Assembly (NCBI GenBank): GCA_003542415.1
Contig: DPKR01000043.1
Coordinates: 1 to 9,653 of the forward strand
DNA from: Alphaproteobacteria bacterium
GTDB lineage: Bacteria > Pseudomonadota > Alphaproteobacteria > RF32 > CAG-239
Reading direction: 5' to 3'
DNA length: 9,653 bases
Each line of letters starts with the position of its first letter. Position 1 is the stretch's first letter. The notes beneath the pieces were generated by a model. It was not told the origin of the DNA and ran no database searches. It saw only the letters and a program-made list of their open reading frames with translations. Shown piece by piece: positions 1-5,463 of the stretch. The translations under genes were made by a program, and so were the position numbers.

Positions 1-441
1 GGTATACTTGTTGCTCATAACGCAACTTTTGATATGAGTTTTGTTAATTATGAGCTCAAACATAACGGTTTTGACACATTAAAAAATCATGAAGTTGTTG
101 ACACTTTAGAAATTGCAAAATCAAAATTTCCCGGCGCAAGAAATAACTTAGATGCACTCTGTAAACGTTTTAATATAGATAATTCAAAACGTACCAAACA
201 CGGCGCTCTTCTTGATGCAGAGCTCCTTGCTGAAGTTTATCTAGAATTATTAGGCGGTGTTGAACCGAGTATGAATTTAGATGAGGTTCATAATTTAAAA
301 CAAACAATATCAACACCTGTTGTTTTAAAAGCAACAAAACATAAAGAACGTCATTTTAATTTAACAGAAGAAGAAATATTAAATCATGAAACATTTTTAA
401 AAGAAAAAATAAAAGATGCTGTTTGGTTAAAAGAGTCATAA
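1..441 (+). CDS. dnaQ: DNA polymerase III epsilon subunit (3'-5' proofreading exonuclease), 5' partial
   Basis: The frame is open from base 1, so the gene begins upstream; the ATG at 34 is internal. The visible 146 residues are the C-terminal part of a DEDDh exonuclease. HNATFD (residues 6-11) is the ExoII motif with its metal-binding Asp. HGALLDAELLAEVYLEL (from residue 67) is ExoIII, with catalytic His67 and Asp72. The ExoI DxE motif would lie upstream. The family removes misincorporated nucleotides within the replicative polymerase core. The FPGARNNLDALCKRFNID stretch is typical of alphaproteobacterial epsilon. After the nuclease domain comes a charged tail ending in a helix with Trp near the C-terminus, as in other epsilon proteins. 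The stop at 439-441 is followed directly by the next ATG, so the two genes are probably co-transcribed. Assignment to epsilon rather than another DEDDh nuclease is strong. Confidence 0.93.
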   Translation, partial: GILVAHNATFDMSFVNYELKHNGFDTLKNHEVVDTLEIAKSKFPGARNNLDALCKRFNIDNSKRTKHGALLDAELLAEVYLELLGGVEPSMNLDEVHNLKQTISTPVVLKATKHKERHFNLTEEEILNHETFLKEKIKDAVWLKES

Positions 442-1113
442 ATGTCTAAAATACTTGATAAATTTATCAATTTTTTTAAATGGCCTGTTGCTTGGTATAT
501 GTTTATTTTATTACCGGCACTTTTGACATCATTTAAGTTTTTCCAATTTTACAATTTAAAAAATATTTCGCTTTTATGCGGACTTATATTTTTTATTTTT
601 TCAAAAACAATGATGGATGCATCTGTGCGCACATCTATGCAAGTGATTGCGCATGAATTTGCACATACTTTTTTTGCTCTTTTAACATTTCATAAAATCA
701 AACATATTCGTTTAAATCCTGATGACACCGGCGGTGAGATGGGTTTTATCGGTGATGGAAACTGGCTTATTATTATTGCGCCATATTTTTTTCCTCTCTT
801 TTGTTTGATCTATATTATTTTGATGAATTTTTTACCTGAAAATTTAATTTATCACGGCATTTTAGGTTATTTTTTAGGATATCATATAGATACAGTTGCT
901 TCGCAAATACATCCCGAACAAACAGATTTACCAAAAGTCGGATATAAATTCTGTTTTTTATTTTTACCTGGTATTAATTTACTAACCATAGGTAGTATTT
1001 TAGCTTTTAATAACAAAGGTTTAGATGGTATATTTAAATATATACACTTTGTCAACCATCTGACAGTTCAATATTTTGAACAAATTAAAATGTTATTATA
1101 CTCTTTGTTTTGA
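442..1113 (+). CDS. M50-like integral membrane zinc metalloprotease, uncharacterised
   Basis: This 223-residue protein has several hydrophobic segments (about 15-35, 42-56, 108-130, 138-150 and 170-190). HEFAH at 71-75 sits at the membrane edge and is an HExxH zinc site. Further on are a GNW-xxxx-APYFFP block (106-118), GYH (146-148) and QTDL (160-163), where Asp162 could be the third zinc ligand, as in M50/S2P proteases. Proteins of this type are predicted to cleave within or near the membrane; the substrate is unknown. The start codon directly abuts the dnaQ stop, and AAGAG in the end of dnaQ is a weak ribosome site 6 nt upstream, so translation may be coupled. The 3' end overlaps the convergent LD-carboxypeptidase gene by 29 bp. 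The fold-level call is good. The biological role is not known, and proximity to dnaQ does not suggest one. Confidence 0.72.
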   Translation: MSKILDKFINFFKWPVAWYMFILLPALLTSFKFFQFYNLKNISLLCGLIFFIFSKTMMDASVRTSMQVIAHEFAHTFFALLTFHKIKHIRLNPDDTGGEMGFIGDGNWLIIIAPYFFPLFCLIYIILMNFLPENLIYHGILGYFLGYHIDTVASQIHPEQTDLPKVGYKFCFLFLPGINLLTIGSILAFNNKGLDGIFKYIHFVNHLTVQYFEQIKMLLYSLF

Positions 1114-1957
1114 TTTTAATTTTTTGACCGATCGGCATTAACACCCTGCTTTTAATATGCCCGTAAGGAAAGTTGTAAACAACCGGTTTTTTTATATCTT
1201 TAACAAAGTTTTTTATAATTTGTTCGATTGAACCATCACCGGCATCCGCTTCAAAACATTTTGCAAATTGCCCAAAAATCAAACCTTTAATTTGATCAAA
1301 ACCTTTTTGCATTTTCAGTTGTTGCAACATCAAATCAATGCGATATGTTTTTTCACCAACATCTTCAATTAAAATAATTTTGTTTTTTAAATCCGGAAAA
1401 TAAGGTGTTCCGCAAAGTGATAAAAACACACTTAAACATCCTCCAACCAATATTCCTTCACACTCACCATGTTTTAAAACATCAAAATCTTTAACTTCCT
1501 GAGTTTTATTTTGAAAAACATCTGTTAGAGATTGTTCAACACGTTTATCAATTTTTCCATCTTTAAAATCAAAAACAGGCAAAAAACCGGTGTATGAAAT
1601 GTTTTTTGTTTTGGTGTATATTGCATTTTGAAGAGCTGTTGAATCACTTAAACCGAAAACCGGTTTTTTATTTTTTTTAATTAAGTCGTAATCAATAAAA
1701 TCAAGCGTTTTTAAACTTCCGGCTCCCCCTCTGATGCAAAAAACAGCTTTAATATCATCTTTTAAAAAAGCTTCATTTATATCTTTTGCTCTGTTTTGAG
1801 CTGTTCCGGCCTCATAAAAAGAAACATCTTGAGCGTGTTTTGAAATAACAGGTTTTAATCCTTGTTTTTGAAACCAATTTATTGATTTTTCTATATCTTT
1901 CTTTTCAAACCACCCTGAAGGTGCAATCAAAGCAATTTTATCACCTTTTTGAAGCAT
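1085..1957 (-). CDS. ldcA: LD-carboxypeptidase (peptidase family S66, LdcA/MccF type)
   Basis: This 290-residue protein has no signal peptide or membrane segment, and its length fits S66 enzymes (about 300). It opens with GDKIALIAPSG (5-15). IRGGAG (75-80) matches the family's RGG-G loop. The catalytic Ser-Glu-His triad can be placed as Ser104 in FGLSDSTAL, Glu198 in LIEDVGE and His267 in FPYGHIKSR. LdcA enzymes work in the cytoplasm, removing the terminal D-Ala from recycled murein tetrapeptides to give the tripeptide. The ATG shares one base with the stop of the upstream Mur ligase gene (TAATG), which indicates translational coupling. That partner makes LdcA more likely than the related MccF, which inactivates microcin C. 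The 3' end runs 29 bp into the convergent metalloprotease gene, and no terminator hairpin is visible. Confidence 0.9.
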   Translation of the reverse strand: MLQKGDKIALIAPSGWFEKKDIEKSINWFQKQGLKPVISKHAQDVSFYEAGTAQNRAKDINEAFLKDDIKAVFCIRGGAGSLKTLDFIDYDLIKKNKKPVFGLSDSTALQNAIYTKTKNISYTGFLPVFDFKDGKIDKRVEQSLTDVFQNKTQEVKDFDVLKHGECEGILVGGCLSVFLSLCGTPYFPDLKNKIILIEDVGEKTYRIDLMLQQLKMQKGFDQIKGLIFGQFAKCFEADAGDGSIEQIIKNFVKDIKKPVVYNFPYGHIKSRVLMPIGQKIKIKTKSIITF

Positions 1958-3324
1958 TATTTTATATCCTCTAAAATTGATTTACAAAAATCAGGCAGCG
2001 TATTATCACGCGCGCCCATAATCACAATTCGATCCCCTGTTTTAGCAATTTGAATCATACGTTTTTTTATTTCATCTCTTGATTCATAAAATTCAGCATT
2101 TAAATGAAGTGATTTTCCGTATTCTACCAAATCTTTAGATGAAATATCACGCGTCACACTTCCACCGGCATAAAAAATTTCAGGCATAAACAAAACATCA
2201 TCTTTATCCATAACAGAAGCAAAACTTTCAATAATTTCGCGTCCCATCATCCTCATCGGTGAAAATCCATGCGGTTGAAACATCACTAAAATTCGTCCTT
2301 TGTAATCTTTTAGTGCAGACATTGAGGCTTTCACTTTATCAGGGTTGTGCGCAAAATCATCAATCACCGTGATGTTGTTTTTTGAACCTATCACATCAAG
2401 ACGTCTTTTTGTTCCCAAAAAGCCTTGTAAAATTTCGGCAGCTTTGAATTCATCAACTCCCAGCAAAGATGTTGTTAAAATAGCAGCTGCGGCGTTTGCA
2501 ACATTGAAAGCACCAATCAATTTTAATTTAAATGTTTTTCCTTTTAACTCGTAAGAAACGCCGTCTTTTAAAGGTTTAATATTTGTGAGATAAATATCTG
2601 CTTTTTTATTTTTAATTGAAAAAGTTTTGGCATTTTTCAGCAAAGATAATTCTTTAGAGTTTTCACAATCAGCATTAATAACAGCATATTTTGCTTTTAA
2701 TGCAAAATTTAAAAAAAGCTTTTTTAGTTCCTCAATCGGTTTATGATCTATTGTAATATTATTTACAACGGAGATATATGGTGTGTATTTTTCAATCGAG
2801 CCGTCGCTTTCATCAGCCTCAATAACTGCAATATCCCCATCATTTAAAATCACATTTTCAATACCTTTTTGACCTTCATAATTTTTTAAAAGTCCACCGT
2901 TAATAACAGTCGGTTTTTTTAAAGCAACATCTAAAATATAACCAATCATCGCAGTTAAGGTTGTTTTTCCAGATGTTCCTCCGACAGCCACACCATATTT
3001 GAAGTCAGAAAAAATTTGAGCTAATAAATCAGACCTTTTTTGGATTTTAACACCATATTCCAAAGCTTTTTTAACATCCGGAATTGTGTCTTCAACAGCT
3101 GTGGATATATAAAGAAAATCCGTATCTTTTTGAACAGCACTTCCATCTTGTTTGAAAATTTTAATTCCGAAAGCTTCAAGCGCTTTTTTGTTTTTTTCAT
3201 CTTTTCCTTGGTCAAAACTCCTGTCAGACCCGCTCACTTCATAACCTTTTGCTTTTAAAACCTGAGCAAGTGCGCTCATACCGCTTCCTGAAATTCCGCA
3301 AAAAGATACCTTTTTTACCATCAT
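1957..3324 (-). CDS. Mur ligase of the MurC/Mpl group (UDP-MurNAc:L-Ala or murein-tripeptide ligase)
   Basis: This 455-residue protein has the three Mur ligase domains. The N-terminal UDP-binding domain opens with GISGSGMSALA (10-20), as in MurC/Mpl. The ATP-binding domain has GGTSGKTT (115-122), EADESDGS (169-176) and NNITIDH (188-194). The C-terminal domain has KRRLDVIG (306-313), DDFAHNP (322-328), FQPHGFSPMR (349-358) and GARDN (437-441). These enzymes form an amide bond through an acyl-phosphate made with ATP. Some motifs differ from textbook MurC: GAFNVAN where MurC has G-HN, DDFAHNP for DDYGHHP, and GARDN for GAGD. Together with the coupled LD-carboxypeptidase this favours an Mpl-like recycling ligase that joins L-Ala-D-Glu-mDAP to UDP-MurNAc. 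The sequence alone does not exclude MurC. Two Met codons are possible starts (3324 and 3321), and AAAGGA lies 5 nt before the first. The gene starts 14 nt after the exported-protein gene. Confidence 0.85.
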   Translation of the reverse strand: MMVKKVSFCGISGSGMSALAQVLKAKGYEVSGSDRSFDQGKDEKNKKALEAFGIKIFKQDGSAVQKDTDFLYISTAVEDTIPDVKKALEYGVKIQKRSDLLAQIFSDFKYGVAVGGTSGKTTLTAMIGYILDVALKKPTVINGGLLKNYEGQKGIENVILNDGDIAVIEADESDGSIEKYTPYISVVNNITIDHKPIEELKKLFLNFALKAKYAVINADCENSKELSLLKNAKTFSIKNKKADIYLTNIKPLKDGVSYELKGKTFKLKLIGAFNVANAAAAILTTSLLGVDEFKAAEILQGFLGTKRRLDVIGSKNNITVIDDFAHNPDKVKASMSALKDYKGRILVMFQPHGFSPMRMMGREIIESFASVMDKDDVLFMPEIFYAGGSVTRDISSKDLVEYGKSLHLNAEFYESRDEIKKRMIQIAKTGDRIVIMGARDNTLPDFCKSILEDIK

Positions 3325-3338
3325 TTTAGTCCTTTAAT

Positions 3339-4181
3339 CTAGAGTGCGTCAAAAATTTCCTGTTGTTCAACTTCATTGATTTTAAGATTTTTATAATCAA
3401 CCACAATAAAAGTTTTTCCATCACCGTTTGCAAGAAGCGCAAGCGTTACCCCGATATGGTCATTTTCAAAAGTTGAATACAATACAGTTTCACCGCTCAT
3501 GAGTTTTTCTTTAAATCCGTTTTCACCCATATCCATCACTTTTTGTTTGATGTTATGTGTTTTAACCCCATCTTCCCCAACAATTTCTTCATCAATATTT
3601 ATCACGGCCGGCGTATAAAATTCTTGCGCATTACCATATTTTTCATTTAAGACATCATAAAATTTTTTATACTGTTCTAAACCTTTTGTTGCTTTTGAAT
3701 CATCTTCTAATTCTTTTCCATAACCGGCAATACGCCATAAAGCATCGTTTTCTCCAAAACTTAACAAAACTTCTTTAAACGCTTTAACCGGTTTTGGTAA
3801 ATTTTCAGCAATAAAACTGTTTGGCGCATCTTTAATTTGTTTTGGTTTTAGGAGGATTTTCATATATTTAATTTCATCAACCGTTGCGAGCCATTTTAAC
3901 CCGAACGGTGCCGGTTCTCTCACAACAACAGGTGTTATATCTTCATTTTCTTTTTCTCTTAATTTTACTTTTGCGTTTTCATCTATTTGAAGTTTTAACG
4001 GTTTGCTTTCCAATATTTCCGCAGCTTTTTCTTGTCCTTCCTGTTTTTCTATTGTTTCCTGAACTTTTTGTTTCATTTGCTCATCAACGATAATATTGTC
4101 AAAAAAATCATCTTCTTGAGCTTTTACCTGACCATTTAAACAGAAAACAAGACTTAAAACGCTAAAAAAAATCTTTTTCAT
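3339..4181 (-). CDS. exported (periplasmic) protein of unknown function
   Basis: I do not recognise this 280-residue protein. It has a clear Sec signal peptide: MKK, a hydrophobic core (4-16), and VKA just before QE, giving likely signal peptidase I cleavage after Ala21. Cys14 lies in the hydrophobic core, but Phe precedes it, so it is not a convincing lipobox. Residues 30-80 are highly charged and Glu/Lys/Gln-rich, probably helical or coiled. The rest (about 90-280) looks globular, with FGLKWLATVDEIKYM, a Tyr/Lys-rich helix near 165-185 and a C-terminal strand FIVVDYKNLKI. There is no transmembrane segment after the signal. The ribosome site GGAGGT (4188-4193), 6 nt before the ATG, is the strongest in the window. 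The gene leads a run with the Mur ligase (14-nt gap) and LD-carboxypeptidase, so an envelope role is plausible but inferred. Confidence 0.78.
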   Translation of the reverse strand: MKKIFFSVLSLVFCLNGQVKAQEDDFFDNIIVDEQMKQKVQETIEKQEGQEKAAEILESKPLKLQIDENAKVKLREKENEDITPVVVREPAPFGLKWLATVDEIKYMKILLKPKQIKDAPNSFIAENLPKPVKAFKEVLLSFGENDALWRIAGYGKELEDDSKATKGLEQYKKFYDVLNEKYGNAQEFYTPAVINIDEEIVGEDGVKTHNIKQKVMDMGENGFKEKLMSGETVLYSTFENDHIGVTLALLANGDGKTFIVVDYKNLKINEVEQQEIFDAL

Positions 4182-4212
4182 AAAATTACCTCCAATATTT
4201 TAAAGAAAAAAA

Positions 4213-4241
4213 TTGAACACTGTTCATTTTTTTTGTATAGA
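4213..4241 (+). promoter_or_regulatory. candidate sigma70-type promoter of the tetR gene
   Basis: TTGAAC (4213-4218) as -35 and TATAGA (4236-4241) as -10 are separated by 17 bp, with four of six matches in each. Transcription would start near 4248, giving a leader of about 41 nt. The -35 box lies inside the palindromic operator. The leader shows no clear Shine-Dalgarno sequence before the ATG at 4289. No promoter for the divergent - strand gene could be assigned confidently. Confidence 0.4.
4214..4226. promoter_or_regulatory. 13-bp palindrome, candidate operator of the TetR-family regulator
   Basis: TGAACA-C-TGTTCA is a perfect 6-1-6 inverted repeat in the 107-bp gap between the divergent exported-protein and tetR genes. 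It is flanked by an A-run on the left and a T-run on the right, which extend the dyad with one mismatch on each side. TetR-family dimers usually bind such dyads beside their own gene. It overlaps the candidate tetR -35 box, which would fit autorepression, and could also act on the divergent gene. Binding is inferred. Confidence 0.6.
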
Positions 4242-4288
4242 TACATATATACACCTAATTTCTTAATTTTAATATAAGATTTTTTAAT

Positions 4289-4879
4289 ATGAGTAGAGAT
4301 TATATACAAGAAAATTTAGTTCATACCGGCCGCACGATTATCAAAGAAAAAGGGGCTGATTTTCTGACGGCGCGAAAGCTGTCAGAGGCTTCCGGTTATT
4401 CTGTCGGCACAATTTATAATCAGTTCGGTAATATGGATAATTTTATTTTGATTCAAAATTATCTGACGCTTGATTCTCTTTATCATCGCTTTTTAAAGAT
4501 TAAAACCGCGTCAGCATATGAAAGATTGAATGAATATGCTTCTACATTTGCCGAGTTTGTTATGGAAAACCGCAATTTTTGGTTTATGGTTTTTAATTTT
4601 CACCTTCATCAAAGTGAGCGCACTTTTTCAATCACATATTTGCGCCGTATTTCCATGATGGTGATGCTCCTTGAGAAAGCTTTTAAAGAGCTTTATCCTG
4701 ATTTAAAAAACAGCAGACGTCATGTTTCCGTTCAGGTTTTGTGGATTGCACTTTTCGGAGTTAGTTCGCTTTTAACAACAAATTCGCTTGAAACATACAG
4801 CAAAATAGAACAAACAAACATTTGTAAATATTTATTAAATACCTACCTTACGGGTATTAAAGTGTTAGAGAAGATTTAA
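4289..4879 (+). CDS. TetR/AcrR-family transcriptional regulator
   Basis: This 196-residue protein has normal TetR-family length. The N-terminal DNA-binding domain is recognisable: a first helix with VHTGRTIIKEKGADF (11-25), then the helix-turn-helix LTARKLSEASGYSVGTIYNQFGNMDNF (26-52), whose recognition helix ends in the characteristic GTIYNQF. The all-helical C-terminal part (55-196) would hold the ligand pocket and dimer interface; it is rich in Phe, Trp and Met (for example FWFMVFNFHLH, 97-107), suggesting a hydrophobic ligand. The gene is divergent from the exported-protein gene and one base upstream of a membrane metalloprotease gene. A palindrome in the intergenic region is a likely operator. 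The start has no obvious ribosome site; the ATG chosen gives the standard short lead into helix 1. Ligand and targets are unknown. Confidence 0.9.
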   Translation: MSRDYIQENLVHTGRTIIKEKGADFLTARKLSEASGYSVGTIYNQFGNMDNFILIQNYLTLDSLYHRFLKIKTASAYERLNEYASTFAEFVMENRNFWFMVFNFHLHQSERTFSITYLRRISMMVMLLEKAFKELYPDLKNSRRHVSVQVLWIALFGVSSLLTTNSLETYSKIEQTNICKYLLNTYLTGIKVLEKI

Positions 4880-4880
4880 G

Positions 4881-5438
4881 ATGGATTTTATTTCAATCAC
4901 ACTTGAAAAATTAGCTTCTTTTTTAGCACAACCCGAAACATTAAAGCTGTTTGTTAACAATCGCTTTATTATGATTTTACTTGTGATTGTTTTATTGAAA
5001 GCAAAATATACCACCTATTCCAACATTTATTTAAGTGCTCTTGTTAATATTCCTGGCACTCTTTTGCATGAAATGTCGCACTTTTTAGTCGGCTTGTTTT
5101 TAAATGCCTCCCCTACCCGATTTGATTTATTTCCTAAAAAACAAGACGGTTACTATGTGATGGGCAGTGTCGGTTTTAGAAATGTTCAATTTTATAATGC
5201 TGTTCCGGCCGCTCTCGCCCCAATGCTCTTGCTTGTTGTGGGTTATTATTTTAACAGTTGGTTTTTTTCTCACGTTCATATCAATTATATCAACTATATT
5301 TTGTATGTTCTTTTGCAAACAATTATCATTGAAAATGCCGTTCCCTCCTCAACAGATTTTAAGGTAGCGTTTTCTTATCCTTTGAGTATTTTACTTTATG
5401 GCGCGATTTTTGTTTTTGCTTTAATTTATATCATATAA
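4881..5438 (+). CDS. small M50-like integral membrane zinc metalloprotease, uncharacterised
   Basis: This 185-residue protein is mostly hydrophobic, with membrane segments at about 27-40, 48-75, 105-127, 135-150 and 166-185. HEMSH (63-67) is an HExxH zinc site preceded by NIPGTLL. VPAALAPMLLL (108-118) lies mid-protein, and SSTDF (156-160) contains Asp159, a plausible third zinc ligand, giving the layout of a minimal M50B/S2P-like protease. It differs in length and motif detail from the other M50-like protein at 442-1113, so the two are not recent duplicates. It starts one base after the tetR stop and is almost certainly co-transcribed with it; only weak purine-rich sequence (AGAGAAG) lies upstream, so coupling is likely. 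It converges on recG with 19 bp between the coding ends. Substrate and active state are not shown. Confidence 0.72.
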   Translation: MDFISITLEKLASFLAQPETLKLFVNNRFIMILLVIVLLKAKYTTYSNIYLSALVNIPGTLLHEMSHFLVGLFLNASPTRFDLFPKKQDGYYVMGSVGFRNVQFYNAVPAALAPMLLLVVGYYFNSWFFSHVHINYINYILYVLLQTIIIENAVPSSTDFKVAFSYPLSILLYGAIFVFALIYII

Positions 5439-5463
5439 AAAAGCTCATAAAATATTTTTAAGC
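5437..5463 (-). terminator. weak candidate terminator at the recG 3' end
   Basis: Reading the - strand, GCTTAAAAA and TTTTATGAGC can pair around a very short AT centre with one mismatch and a G-T pair, followed by six T residues. The hairpin overlaps the recG stop codon and is AT-rich, so it would be of low stability. It is listed because it is the only hairpin with a T-run between the convergent recG and metalloprotease genes. Confidence 0.25.

Noticed and set aside
1650..1690. AAAACCGGTTTT followed by T-rich sequence in the LD-carboxypeptidase gene, like a terminator.
   Set aside because: It lies in the middle of an intact coding region, the stem is only six pairs per arm with no loop, and similar words recur because of the local CCGG bias.
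3021..3258. Short open frames on both strands inside the Mur ligase gene.
   Set aside because: The Mur ligase frame is continuous with conserved motifs on both sides. The alternatives have no ribosome site or family motif.
4140..4146. Possible lipoprotein cysteine (Cys14) in the exported protein.
   Set aside because: The residue before Cys is Phe, which does not fit a lipobox, and a good signal peptidase I site follows at Val-Lys-Ala.
4234..4245. A second palindrome, TGTAT-AG-ATACA, in the divergent region.
   Set aside because: It is a perfect dyad but made almost only of alternating A/T and overlaps a -10 box. Chance dyads are frequent in such sequence, so I do not call it an operator.
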